The position numbers and the translations under genes are program-made. The notes beneath the pieces were generated by a model. It did no database searches. It saw only the letters and a list, made by a program, of their open reading frames with translations, and was not told where the DNA came from. 25,769 bases of DNA, taken from assembly GCA_011522945.1 (NCBI GenBank), contig WTHY01000120.1, forward strand, positions 1-25,769. Reading direction: 5' to 3'. This DNA comes from Alphaproteobacteria bacterium. GTDB taxonomy: Bacteria; Pseudomonadota; Alphaproteobacteria; Puniceispirillales; Puniceispirillaceae. This document shows positions 1 to 7,907 of the stretch, piece by piece; the stretch's first letter is position 1, and every line of letters begins with the position of its first letter.

Positions 1-1
1 G

Positions 2-373
2 ATTATGGCCGGTGAATTTGAAGGTGTGGCTGGTGCGTCTGAGACGATTTGGCCTATTGGCTATTTGGATGCACATATTGCGGCAGGTAAAACATTTAGC
101 CACAAGATTGAAGATGGGCATAATGCACTGGTTTTTGTTTATGAGGGCGCTGTTGAAATAGACGGCAAAATCATAGCGCCACATCAGCTCGCCGTTTTGG
201 GCCAAACAGGTATGTTAGATGTAAAAATTCTAGATGAGGCAGACGCAGGTATGCTTATCATGACAGGTAAGCCTATCGGTGAGCCTGTGGCTAAGATGGG
301 GCCGTTTGTTATGAATACTAATGCAGAATTACATCAGGCTGTTGCAGATTTTCGGGCCGGCCGGTTTGGGTAA
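2..373 (+). CDS. Pirin family protein, C-terminal part (5' end outside window)
   Basis: This is the C-terminal cupin half of a pirin-family protein. The reading frame is open to the window edge, so the ATG at position 5 is probably an internal methionine. About 122 residues are visible, whereas full pirins are about 230-290. The closing segment (FVMNT near residue 101, then a helix, then AGRFG at the end) is the usual pirin C-terminal signature, and the GKPIGEPV motif just before it is the usual last cupin strand region. Pirins are iron-binding cupins, some with quercetinase activity and others acting as regulators; nothing here decides between these roles. No terminator is visible after the stop, and 203 bp separate it from the next gene. 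Confidence 0.85.
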   Translation: MMAGEFEGVAGASETIWPIGYLDAHIAAGKTFSHKIEDGHNALVFVYEGAVEIDGKIIAPHQLAVLGQTGMLDVKILDEADAGMLIMTGKPIGEPVAKMGPFVMNTNAELHQAVADFRAGRFG

Positions 374-576
374 TCTGGTCTTACTAGACATGCTGATAAG
401 GGAAATTTTTACAACTGAAATATTCAAAACACTCAAATTATGCGATACTGATAGATAGGTAGTCTGAATTCGTCTTAGCGGCGACTGCTACCATTTGTTA
501 TTAGTCAGGATTTTGTGTTGTTTGAAGTGAGATGGAAAGATGTTCCCCCCCTAGCTATCGTTAAGGGGCAAACGGA

Positions 577-2463
577 GTGAGACAGACTATTCAAACAAGT
601 CTGAGACTACGGTTTTTGATATTCAGCCTATCCATATCCATCTTGATAGCTGCCAGTATTATCCTGGTGCTACATTTATATCGCGCTGATCACACAACCG
701 ATAAGATCACTATTGAATTACGAAATTTAGCCGTATTAAATGCTAGCTTTCTGTATGACGCAGAGCAGGCAGGCGCCGATGCGCAAATGCATGATATATT
801 ACGGTCCTTTTCTGCCTTTTCTGATGTGATCTGTGCGTCATATCTTGATGGCGAGGCAGGTCTGTTGGCATCATGGCCCCGCGAGGGCTGTGATTATGCT
901 GAAATGCCAGCTTCTGTAAAACCCATGCGATTAGCTTTTGATTTGCCTCTGGCGCAGTCCCGGCAGATTACTGTGAGTATTGACCAGACTATTTCTGATA
1001 TGGATTTGCGCCAAGAAACACTTATTTTTGGCGGGTTGGTTTTAAGTATCGTGCTGATTATTTTCCTGGTGATTTCGCGCCAGTTTGAACGTGTTGTTCT
1101 AAAGCCTTTGGATTCTATGAATGCAGCTATGCTCGCCTCAACACCAGATGTGCCAGTGCTTGCAAAATCTGCCTATGAGGATGAAATAGGTAGAATTATC
1201 AAAACATATAATCGCATGGCAGCAAGTGCACGCCGTTATGTGCGCCGGCTACGTATTTCTGAACATGAGGTGCGCCTATCTGAGACACGGTTTCGTGATA
1301 TGGCAGAAATCTCATCTGATTGGTATTTCGAGATGGATGCTGAATTGCGCTTTACGATGATATCAGACGGCTTTTTTGAAAAAATTAAGCGAGATCCCTC
1401 AGAGTTGATGGGCAGCAGACGTGATGAATTGGCGGGCTATGGTGTGTCATCATCTAATTGGCAGTCGCATATTTCTGATTTGCAAAATCGGCAAGAATTT
1501 CGGAATTTCGAATATTCCATTTTGCAAGATGATGGAACGGCAAAACACATCTCGATTAGTGTCATGCCGCAATTTGACAAAGATGGCATTTTCACAGGCT
1601 ATCGCGGTGTAGGGTCCGACGTTACGTTGATTAAAGAAAATGAATGGCAATTGGCAGAGACTAATCGTAATTTTGGGGAATCAGTCACCTATGCTGCCAA
1701 TATTCAGCGTGCTTTACTGCCAACGAAAGATATACTTGAAGCGCGGCTTGGTAAGGTGTCAACGATATGGCAACCGAAAGACTTGGTTGGTGGCGACTTC
1801 TACTGGTCTGGTACGATTTCCGGAGTTGATTATCTTGTATTCTTTGATTGCACAGGACATGGTGTTCCAGGCGCCTTTATGACATTGATTGTTACCTCAG
1901 TGATTGAACGTATCGCTTTATCTGCGCCGACAGCCTTGCCAGCCGATAAATTATTACGTCGTATTCATATTGGGGTCTGTGATGCTCTTGGTGTTACAGA
2001 TGACAAGTCAGGTAAGGATGGTCTCGATTGTGCTGTTATAAAGCTAAATAGATTTGAAGATTCTCTAGAATTTAGTGGGGCTTCAATAGATTTATATGCG
2101 GTCTCTGAGACAGGTGATGTAACACGCCATCGTGGTAGCCGAGCGAGCCTCGGCTATGATCGCAAGGCACAAGGCCTGACAGGTGAGAAAATAAAAATCT
2201 CTATTGGCGCAAATAGTTTTGTGCTCAGTACTGACGGAATGCTAACCCAGGTAGGTGCAGAAACACGGCGTGTGATGGGTAATCGCAGATTTGCCCAAGC
2301 GTTGGAAGAGGCGAAAACCAATGATCCGGCAAAGCTTGTTAGAGCTCTGGCGCGTGCGCTAAAACAATGGCAGGGTGCAGAAGAACGGCGAGATGATGTA
2401 AGCCTTCTGGCGTTTAAACCATCTGATGCCAAGCAAGATATTGATGCTAGTATATTTGGCTAA
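577..2463 (+). CDS. Membrane PP2C/SpoIIE-type serine phosphatase with HAMP and PAS domains (SiaA-like)
   Basis: A predicted membrane sensor phosphatase of 628 residues. TM1 spans about 13-34, a periplasmic sensing segment 35-147, TM2 148-167, HAMP about 168-222, a PAS domain about 235-352, a helical linker, and a SpoIIE/PP2C domain about 390-615. The PP2C metal-binding acidic positions are all present: D407 in VGGDFYW, D424 in DCTGHG, D553 in STDGM and D606/D607 in RRDD. The start is GTG, chosen because AAGGGG lies 8 bases upstream at 563-568. In P. aeruginosa, SiaA dephosphorylates SiaC. SiaB- and SiaC-like genes lie on the opposite strand just downstream and run towards this gene, so dephosphorylating that SiaC-like protein is the inferred role. 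The PAS domain suggests a second, cytoplasmic input. The general family call is firm; the SiaA assignment rests on domain type and neighbours. Confidence 0.88.
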   Translation: MRQTIQTSLRLRFLIFSLSISILIAASIILVLHLYRADHTTDKITIELRNLAVLNASFLYDAEQAGADAQMHDILRSFSAFSDVICASYLDGEAGLLASWPREGCDYAEMPASVKPMRLAFDLPLAQSRQITVSIDQTISDMDLRQETLIFGGLVLSIVLIIFLVISRQFERVVLKPLDSMNAAMLASTPDVPVLAKSAYEDEIGRIIKTYNRMAASARRYVRRLRISEHEVRLSETRFRDMAEISSDWYFEMDAELRFTMISDGFFEKIKRDPSELMGSRRDELAGYGVSSSNWQSHISDLQNRQEFRNFEYSILQDDGTAKHISISVMPQFDKDGIFTGYRGVGSDVTLIKENEWQLAETNRNFGESVTYAANIQRALLPTKDILEARLGKVSTIWQPKDLVGGDFYWSGTISGVDYLVFFDCTGHGVPGAFMTLIVTSVIERIALSAPTALPADKLLRRIHIGVCDALGVTDDKSGKDGLDCAVIKLNRFEDSLEFSGASIDLYAVSETGDVTRHRGSRASLGYDRKAQGLTGEKIKISIGANSFVLSTDGMLTQVGAETRRVMGNRRFAQALEEAKTNDPAKLVRALARALKQWQGAEERRDDVSLLAFKPSDAKQDIDASIFG

Positions 2464-2683
2464 TTCTTATTGGTAGGCATTTTCGAGCCGCCACATATGA
2501 GCATCCGTTGGTTGCGTATCTATGCATGTCGCTTGCTTTTTGAGTTCATACCGAAATTGCGGGTTAAGCTCTGAAGACCGGCAACTGCTTGGTTTTAGCC
2601 GGCACGTCAATATTACAGTCTGTGGGTAGACAGTCTTTTCTGGAATGTCAGGCGCATGAAGTTTGCGGTTTCCTATTTTACGC

Positions 2684-2986
2684 CTATTCTTCGATATCAA
2701 GTGCGGCACGAACAGATGTCGTCCACACTTCAGTTGTCATTTGGAATTTGCGTGGTATGGCTGACGCCCCCTCCATTGATTGCTGTACCCATTCCATGGC
2801 ATCCTCATCAGGATATTCCCAAATCTCAAAAATGACCTTTGGGTCGTCATCAGACTGATATAAACGATATTTTACGTCAACAGCACTTAATCTGTCTGGA
2901 ATCCAGCTCACCGCTTCTAGGAACTCAGCTATATCTGTTTCACTGGCAAAGACGCGTTTATAGATACGGGCGATATTTACATCCAT
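2684..2986 (-). CDS. Small dimeric alpha/beta-barrel (ABM-like) protein
   Basis: A 100-residue protein that looks like the ferredoxin-like fold of the antibiotic-biosynthesis-monooxygenase/EthD-type dimeric barrels. It has an N-terminal strand (NIARIYKRVF), helices around FLEAVSWIPDRL, a central strand region (KVIFEIWEYPDEDAMEWV) and a C-terminal strand. The start at 2986 is preferred over a longer frame opening inside the upstream cyclase: only 4 bases separate it from the cyclase stop, and a GAGGAC-type ribosome site overlaps that stop. It is therefore the last gene of the siaB-siaC-cyclase operon. No catalytic residues can be assigned because these folds include both enzymes and ligand sensors. 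A role in sensing or in modifying the signalling module is speculation from co-transcription alone. Confidence 0.7.
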   Translation of the reverse strand: MDVNIARIYKRVFASETDIAEFLEAVSWIPDRLSAVDVKYRLYQSDDDPKVIFEIWEYPDEDAMEWVQQSMEGASAIPRKFQMTTEVWTTSVRAALDIEE

Positions 2987-2990
2987 AAAA

Positions 2991-3983
2991 TTAGTCCTCT
3001 TTGACGAGCTGCAGGGCAGCCTCAAGTAGCGTGATTACGTTCTGTTTCTCTTTTATATGCGTTTTATCAACATAGAGTCGAAAGCCTGTTTCACGTCCCA
3101 AAATGATGTTTTTTGCCTCGCTATCTTGCTTGGCGATAGGCAAATAGAGCTGCGTGGGGTGTGCCCGGCCACGTAACTGAATTTCATCAGCTTTTTCACA
3201 CGCAATATGGTCCCTGATACGCAAATAGCAATCATCGCTAACCAGCACCTGCTCAGGTGGACATAAATCCTGAATACGCGCAGCTTCATTCATCGTATTG
3301 CCAAGAGCTGTGTAGTGCAGACGCCTGTCTGAGCCAAAATTACCAACATTACAAAAGCCTGACGATAACCCCATTCTGACCCGTAAAGGAATTGTATAGC
3401 CAGCCGCATCCCAATTTGCCTGCATCACAGACAGGCGGCTTTGCATTTCAAGTGCCATAGATACTGCGCGCACGGCGTCTTGCTCTGTACCAGCACTATC
3501 TGGTGCGCCAAAAAAGATGATAATGGCATCGCCAACAAATTGATCTAATGTGCCACCCCATTTATCACAAATGCGTGTCATCTCAGTAAAATAATCTGTC
3601 ATTACAGAGGCAAGCTGCTCGGGTTCCATCCGCTCTGTCATGGTAGTAAACCCAACAATATCAGAGAAAAACACAGTTACATCACGCCGTTCTGTTTTTG
3701 CAATCGCCTCGCTACCCGTTTGATTGAGCGCCTCCGCAACAGTTTTCGGCACAAACCGCGATAGATTCTGGCTAAAATCTGCTAGGGTGTTATTAGCTTT
3801 GGTTAGTTTGGCTTCATTAGCATCAGATAGCTTCACAAGCCTGTCGAGCTGCCGGGATTTGCGGGCATACAGAGCTTGAAGTGCCGTCAGATCTGATGTT
3901 AATGCAGATTTTTCATCATCATGAAGGGCGGCAATTTTGCTTTGCAGGCTAGCAATTAGCTGCTCCGTATCGTCACTCGTCAT
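2991..3983 (-). CDS. Class III nucleotidyl cyclase with N-terminal coiled coil
   Basis: A soluble 330-residue protein. Residues about 5-75 are a heptad-rich helix likely to form a coiled coil. A cyclase-transducer-like linker follows (RFVPKTVAEAL, 77-86), then a class III cyclase domain at 98-285. Both metal aspartates are present (D108 in FFSDIVGFT, D152 in FVGDA), as are the transition-state Asn and Arg (N232, R236 in NEAAR). The usual substrate-selecting lysine is Gln148 and the second selecting position is Thr225, so ATP versus GTP use is uncertain. The start at 3983 overlaps the siaC-like stop by 11 bases (ATGACGAGTGA), suggesting translational coupling; a longer in-frame ATG at 4121 lies deep inside siaC and was rejected. 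By operon position it is the output enzyme of the SiaABC-like switch, in the place where SiaD (a GGDEF diguanylate cyclase) sits in Pseudomonas. Confidence 0.9.
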   Translation of the reverse strand: MTSDDTEQLIASLQSKIAALHDDEKSALTSDLTALQALYARKSRQLDRLVKLSDANEAKLTKANNTLADFSQNLSRFVPKTVAEALNQTGSEAIAKTERRDVTVFFSDIVGFTTMTERMEPEQLASVMTDYFTEMTRICDKWGGTLDQFVGDAIIIFFGAPDSAGTEQDAVRAVSMALEMQSRLSVMQANWDAAGYTIPLRVRMGLSSGFCNVGNFGSDRRLHYTALGNTMNEAARIQDLCPPEQVLVSDDCYLRIRDHIACEKADEIQLRGRAHPTQLYLPIAKQDSEAKNIILGRETGFRLYVDKTHIKEKQNVITLLEAALQLVKED

Positions 3984-4365
3984 CTCTGTCCAGATCATGC
4001 AAGGTGAGTGTGGCATTAGTGATATCAGCACCAATATCTTCGGCAAATTCCTGTGTGATATCGTCTTCAGGATCGCAATACCAGTCAATGGTAACAGTGA
4101 TGCCGTCGCTTGCTGCCCCATCCAAACGATCCATCAATTCCATGAGAGCACGTGCTGATGAGGAGTTAAAATAGGTGAGTTTAATAGAGACTGTCAGTGC
4201 AGTTGGGCTGGTAGCGAAATATGCATCTAAGTTTTCATTTAAAGTGCCGTAAAACTGCGTTACATCTTCTGGGTAGGATTCGCCTGCCAGTAATAATGTT
4301 CCTGCCTGTGCATTTAGTTCAATTTTTGGTGTCCGCGAAGTCGCATCGACTAGAAAATCACTCAT
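3973..4365 (-). CDS. SiaC-like phospho-switch protein (DUF1987 family)
   Basis: A 130-residue protein resembling SiaC (DUF1987), a small STAS-like fold protein. It has the family landmarks: an N-terminal TPKIEL strand, GESYPED at 28-34, and the phospho-acceptor region LTYFNSSSARALMELMD at 63-79. In P. aeruginosa SiaC the phosphorylated residue is Thr68 in a YLNTSS context (from memory); the same position here is Ser68. SiaB phosphorylates it, SiaA removes the phosphate, and the unphosphorylated form binds and activates the diguanylate cyclase SiaD. By analogy this protein would bind the coiled-coil N-terminus of the class III cyclase encoded immediately after it, with which it overlaps by 11 bases. 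It starts 11 bases after the SiaB-like stop. Confidence 0.87.
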   Translation of the reverse strand: MSDFLVDATSRTPKIELNAQAGTLLLAGESYPEDVTQFYGTLNENLDAYFATSPTALTVSIKLTYFNSSSARALMELMDRLDGAASDGITVTIDWYCDPEDDITQEFAEDIGADITNATLTLHDLDRDDE

Positions 4366-4376
4366 ACCTATTTTTC

Positions 4377-4946
4377 CTACACCGAAGCTTTAATCATAAA
4401 AAAGTAATGCCCGTTGCCTGCATCTTCTGAAGAGCACTCAATGGGCACACTTGAGCGGCGGGCAATTTCAATAAGGCCCAAGCTTGCCCCTTTGGATTGC
4501 GCCTCAGATGGTGCCCGCAACTTATCACGATATAAGGCCCGCAATTCGTCTGAAGAGCATGCCTGAAGGGTGTTGACACGCTCTGTTAAATCTTTTGCTT
4601 CGTCAGCTGAAACAAAATTGCCTGCCAGCACATTCATATGATCGCCATCATCAGCAACCATAACAATGCCAAAAGACGGTTTTTCTGCATCTGTCGGGCC
4701 AGGTTGTGGCCCATCTACGCCGTAACGAATGATGTTTTGCATCAGCTCAACAAAAATGGAAAACACATTACGAATTTGCGTGCTGCTCTTTGCATGTCCC
4801 TCAAGACGCTCACGCAAGGTTTCGCCAACAGCATGCAAAATATCTTCTGAGACATAGCCAGAATAGCTCAGAACAAATTGATCATTTAACAGCAACTGGC
4901 TGAATTTGAAGAACCTATCGAATTCCATGGCCTTAATGTGCCTCAT
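4377..4946 (-). CDS. SiaB-like protein kinase (GHKL-type fold)
   Basis: A 189-residue protein matching the SiaB kinase family (DUF6272-like), which phosphorylates SiaC. An ATP-binding N-box-like helix is visible (FVELMQNIIRYG, 65-76, with E67 and N71). A glycine-rich segment follows (GASLGLIEIARRS, 153-165), and the protein closes on a strand (HYFFMIKAS) typical of the family. It is the first gene of a minus-strand operon, with the SiaC-like gene beginning 11 bases downstream. The start is not settled: the ATG at 4946 has no clear ribosome site, and the in-frame ATG at 4928 has GAGG and AAGG nearby but at poor spacing. The partner phosphatase is encoded on the other strand at 577-2463. Confidence 0.85.
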   Translation of the reverse strand: MRHIKAMEFDRFFKFSQLLLNDQFVLSYSGYVSEDILHAVGETLRERLEGHAKSSTQIRNVFSIFVELMQNIIRYGVDGPQPGPTDAEKPSFGIVMVADDGDHMNVLAGNFVSADEAKDLTERVNTLQACSSDELRALYRDKLRAPSEAQSKGASLGLIEIARRSSVPIECSSEDAGNGHYFFMIKASV

Positions 4947-5000
4947 TTAATCATATTTTGCTAATAAAAAGGAAAGATCGTTATGGATTGCGGCTTGTCT

Positions 5001-5402
5001 TTAGCTTTGTCGCCATGGCAAGCCTTGTGCGCGCCAGCCAGCAACTTTTGAGCGATGCCCTTCATCATTTACAGGCCCCTCAAATCCGTCTGTTATGTTT
5101 GTCACATCAGTAAAGCCGTCATCAAGCAGGGCTTGTGCTGCGGTGGCAGACCTGCCGCCAACACGGCATAGGACAAAGATAGGAGCATCTTCATCAGCTA
5201 CGTCCCGTATTTTATGGCAGAATTCCGAGTTAAGGCGCCCATCCATAGATTGCCATTCGACCATTACGGGTTGTTTGTCGATACCAGAGAGATCAGCCCC
5301 CCCAATGAGCATCCACTCTGCTTTTGTCCGGCAATCAACGAGAATCGCATCTGCTTGGTCTGAGAGAGCAGCGTAAGCTGTTTTCGCATCTACTTCTTTC
5401 AT
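5001..5402 (-). CDS. Rhodanese-like sulfurtransferase domain protein
   Basis: A single-domain rhodanese of 133 residues, probably cytoplasmic because no signal peptide is seen. The active-site loop is C79-R-V-G-G-R-S, with the catalytic cysteine present and the short six-residue loop typical of sulfur rather than arsenate or phosphate chemistry. LVDCRTKAEW at 21-30 is the usual second-strand motif, and the C-terminal helix ending GWRAQGLPW is common in this subfamily. The start at 5402 was chosen over a longer frame (5423) because GGAGGA lies about 9 bases upstream of it. The gene is monocistronic as far as can be seen. Its substrate is unknown. Being next to dddP invites a sulfur-metabolism link, but the two genes are divergently oriented and nothing else supports this. 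Confidence 0.88.
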   Translation of the reverse strand: MKEVDAKTAYAALSDQADAILVDCRTKAEWMLIGGADLSGIDKQPVMVEWQSMDGRLNSEFCHKIRDVADEDAPIFVLCRVGGRSATAAQALLDDGFTDVTNITDGFEGPVNDEGHRSKVAGWRAQGLPWRQS

Positions 5403-5737
5403 GGTTTGGGTCCTCCAAAACACACCTTAAACTGGCTGACTTGCAACTCATACTTCATCTTTATCAAAAATGCATCTACCGTAAAGTCTCAATATACAGG
5501 TTCCTAATATAATGCCTATTTCTGTGCATAGATTTCTATTTTAGGTGTGGTTTAACGGCATTGCTGCAGATTATTTTCAATGAGGGGGGTTTTCGTGAAA
5601 AGAGCAGAAATTATTCCAGATTTTACAAGTTCCCGACATTTCCCATTAACAAAGTCGTTCAGTGGATAGAGATCTCGTTAAAATTTATGATGAAATGAGT
5701 AAGTTTACAGACTGGCTTTACTGGCAGGAGATATCAA
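5403..5737. other. Gene-free divergent intergenic region upstream of dddP and the rhodanese gene
   Basis: These 335 bases separate two divergent genes, so they should hold both promoters. I cannot fix a confident -35/-10 pair. The only local symmetry I noted is TTTTCGTGAAAA at 5590-5601, a short inverted repeat that could be a regulator half-site pair or chance. No convincing short reading frame is present. Confidence 0.5.
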
Positions 5738-7066
5738 ATGGATCAGCTAATTGTAGGATCAAACCGTAAGATTGACCCCACTAGACGGGCGCATTTAAAG
5801 CCAGATAACACACCAAATGATAATGATCGCGTAGAAATTGGTCCAACAGCCTTAGCGTTTGATGAATGGGCTGCTGCTGGTTTGACGGCGCCTGATATGC
5901 CGGCGTTACGGGAATATCGACTGTCACGACTACAGGAAAAAATTCGTGAGCATGATTGTGCTGGGCTACTATTATTTGATCCGCTCAATATACGCTATGC
6001 TACAGATACAACAAACATGCAGCTCTGGACGACACATAATCCAGCACGTGCATGTTTCGTGCCGCCAACAGGCAAGGTCATTCTGTGGGATTTTCATAAT
6101 TGTGAACATCTATCAGCACATTTGCCACTTGTTGGTGAATTACGTGGTGGCGCAAGCTTCTTCTACTTCGAAACAGGTGATCAAACACAGCATCATGCCG
6201 ATAAATTTGCCGCAGAGATGCAATCCATCATGGCATCTGTGGCTGGCAGCAATAAACGGTTGGCAGTTGATAGAATTGAGAAGGCTGGGTATGCCGCCCT
6301 TCTCGCCCTTGGCATTGAGGTTGTTGAGGGTCAGGTTTTAACAGAGCATGCGCGTTCAATTAAAAATGAAAATGAAATCAATGCGATGCGCTGTGCGATC
6401 CATGCCTGTGAGCGTGCGATGGACGAAATGCGGATGGTTGTCGCGCCGGGTGTTTCAGAAAATGAAGTCTGGGCCGCCTTGCATCGTGGTAATATCAGAC
6501 GTGGCGGTGAGTGGATTGAAACGCGTATTCTAGCCTCTGGCCCACGCACAAACCCATGGTTCCAAGAATGTGGGCCGCGTATCATGGAAGCTGGTGATAT
6601 GCTCGCCTTTGATACAGACATGGTGTCAACCTATGGATATTGCTGTGATGTCTCTAGAAGCTGGATCGTTGGTGATGTAAAGCCTACCGACATTCAAAAG
6701 GGCTTATATCGCCTTGCCTATGATCATGTGATGACAAATATTGAGTTGATTCAGCCTGGTATGAGTTTTGCTGAAGTTACTGCAAAAGCACATCGTTTGC
6801 CTGAGGCTTATCGTGCCTTACGTTATGGCGTGCTAGCTCATGGTATTGGTCTTTGTGATGAATATCCAAGCATCCGCTATCCTGAGGATGTTGAAGAGCA
6901 TGGTTATGGTGGTTCTGTTGAAGTTGGAATGACTCTGTGTGTTGAAGCCTATATTGGCGCAGAGGGTGGCCGTGAAGGTGTTAAGCTTGAAGAACAGGTC
7001 GTTGTAACAGAGACAGGCTGTGAGCTTCTCTCAACCTATCCGCATGAAGCAGATATGCTGTCATAA
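5738..7066 (+). CDS. dddP: DMSP lyase DddP (M24-fold metalloenzyme)
   Basis: DddP cleaves dimethylsulfoniopropionate to dimethyl sulfide, acrylate and a proton. It has the fold of M24 metallopeptidases but is not a peptidase. This 442-residue protein has the family's usual length and its N-terminal signature (RKIDP, then DNTPNDNDR, then EIGPTALAF). The metal ligands described for Ruegeria DddP (D295, D297, D307, H371, E406, E421, from memory) all fall here at a constant offset of three: D292, D294, D304, H368, E403, E418. The proposed general base D377 corresponds to D374 in HGIGLCDE, and the nearby Tyr is Y363. A GGAG ribosome site lies about 7 bases before the ATG. It converges on hpt with an 11-base gap. 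No acuI, acuK, prpE or BCCT transporter gene is alongside, so acrylate handling must be encoded elsewhere. Confidence 0.95.
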   Translation: MDQLIVGSNRKIDPTRRAHLKPDNTPNDNDRVEIGPTALAFDEWAAAGLTAPDMPALREYRLSRLQEKIREHDCAGLLLFDPLNIRYATDTTNMQLWTTHNPARACFVPPTGKVILWDFHNCEHLSAHLPLVGELRGGASFFYFETGDQTQHHADKFAAEMQSIMASVAGSNKRLAVDRIEKAGYAALLALGIEVVEGQVLTEHARSIKNENEINAMRCAIHACERAMDEMRMVVAPGVSENEVWAALHRGNIRRGGEWIETRILASGPRTNPWFQECGPRIMEAGDMLAFDTDMVSTYGYCCDVSRSWIVGDVKPTDIQKGLYRLAYDHVMTNIELIQPGMSFAEVTAKAHRLPEAYRALRYGVLAHGIGLCDEYPSIRYPEDVEEHGYGGSVEVGMTLCVEAYIGAEGGREGVKLEEQVVVTETGCELLSTYPHEADMLS

Positions 7067-7077
7067 TTACATAAAAA

Positions 7078-7623
7078 TCAGTCAGCGCCGATAACCTTGC
7101 CGATATGTGGCAGGTTGCGGCCCTGCTGCGCATAATCAATGCCATAGCCAATGACAAATTCGTCAGGAATATCAAAGCCGACCCAATCAACTGATACAGT
7201 CACTTCCCGTCGGCTTGGCTTGTTGAGGAGCGTACAGATTTTCAAGCTGCCAGGTTCTCTGGTTTTGAGGATATTAATAACCTGAGATAGCGTATATCCT
7301 GTGTCGATAATATCTTCGACGATTAACACATCTCTGCCTTTTATTTCAGTCTCAAGATCTTTTAAAATACGCACCTGGCCTGACGAACGAGTGCCGCTCC
7401 CATAGCTTGAGACAGTCATGAAATCGACCTCAACAGGTAGATTCAGAGAGCGAACAAGATCAGAGATAAAAATAAATGAACCCCGCAATAGCCCAATGAC
7501 GACGAGTTGCTCAGTCGATTTGTAATGGGCTGTAATCGCATGTGCTAATTTATTTACGCGGGCTGTAATTTCTGCTTCTGTAATGAGGATTTCGATTTGG
7601 TGATCGGAAACCAGAACTGACAT
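7078..7623 (-). CDS. hpt: Hypoxanthine phosphoribosyltransferase
   Basis: A purine-salvage enzyme that converts hypoxanthine (often guanine too) and PRPP to the nucleotide monophosphate; cytoplasmic, 181 residues, normal for the family. The PRPP-binding motif VLIVEDIIDTG lies at 99-109 with the two acidic residues present. The pyrophosphate-binding loop GLLRGS is at 44-49, the flexible loop near SSYGSGTRSSG at 72-82, and the base-binding end FVIGYGIDYAQQGRNLP at 156-172. The start is supported by a run of G (GGGGG) about 6 bases upstream. It is tail-to-tail with dddP, and no hairpin fits in the short gap. Confidence 0.95.
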   Translation of the reverse strand: MSVLVSDHQIEILITEAEITARVNKLAHAITAHYKSTEQLVVIGLLRGSFIFISDLVRSLNLPVEVDFMTVSSYGSGTRSSGQVRILKDLETEIKGRDVLIVEDIIDTGYTLSQVINILKTREPGSLKICTLLNKPSRREVTVSVDWVGFDIPDEFVIGYGIDYAQQGRNLPHIGKVIGAD

Positions 7624-7907
7624 TGAAACCCCCGAAAAAACGTCTTGAATATGATGCTACATCAACTTCAGTATTACATAAACAAAACTGTGTCTCTTTG
7701 CTAGTGAGCAAAATCTGTCAGGTCTAGAAAAATGCTGTGTGGCCAGGCGGTGCCCGCATAAAGTGTGGCTTTTATCTTGGCAAACCAGCCTAGCCCTCAT
7801 AGGTTATAGAGGCCCGTCTGCAGTATTTTCAGCATAGATATAAATGAGTACAGATAGGCTTGGTTTAATAAATACAGCACATATGCAAAATTAGATGAGG
7901 GGTATCT

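Noticed and set aside
1450..1650. Minus-strand frame inside the phosphatase gene
   Set aside because: It is antisense to the PAS-coding segment and has no supporting features.
2467..2709. Minus-strand frame of 80 codons between the SiaA-like stop and the end of the dimeric-barrel gene
   Set aside because: It starts at a GTG inside the preceding gene with no ribosome site, has no recognisable domain, and fits between two convergent genes where spurious frames are common. It could be revisited if homologues are found.
3984..4121. Longer N-terminus for the cyclase
   Set aside because: The extra 46 codons lie wholly within the siaC-like gene and look like its out-of-frame translation. The 11-base stop/start overlap at 3973-3983 gives a better start.
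5590..5601. TTTTCGTGAAAA as a dddP operator
   Set aside because: It is a short symmetric AT-rich sequence in a 335-base region, with no match to a known regulator site that I can justify.
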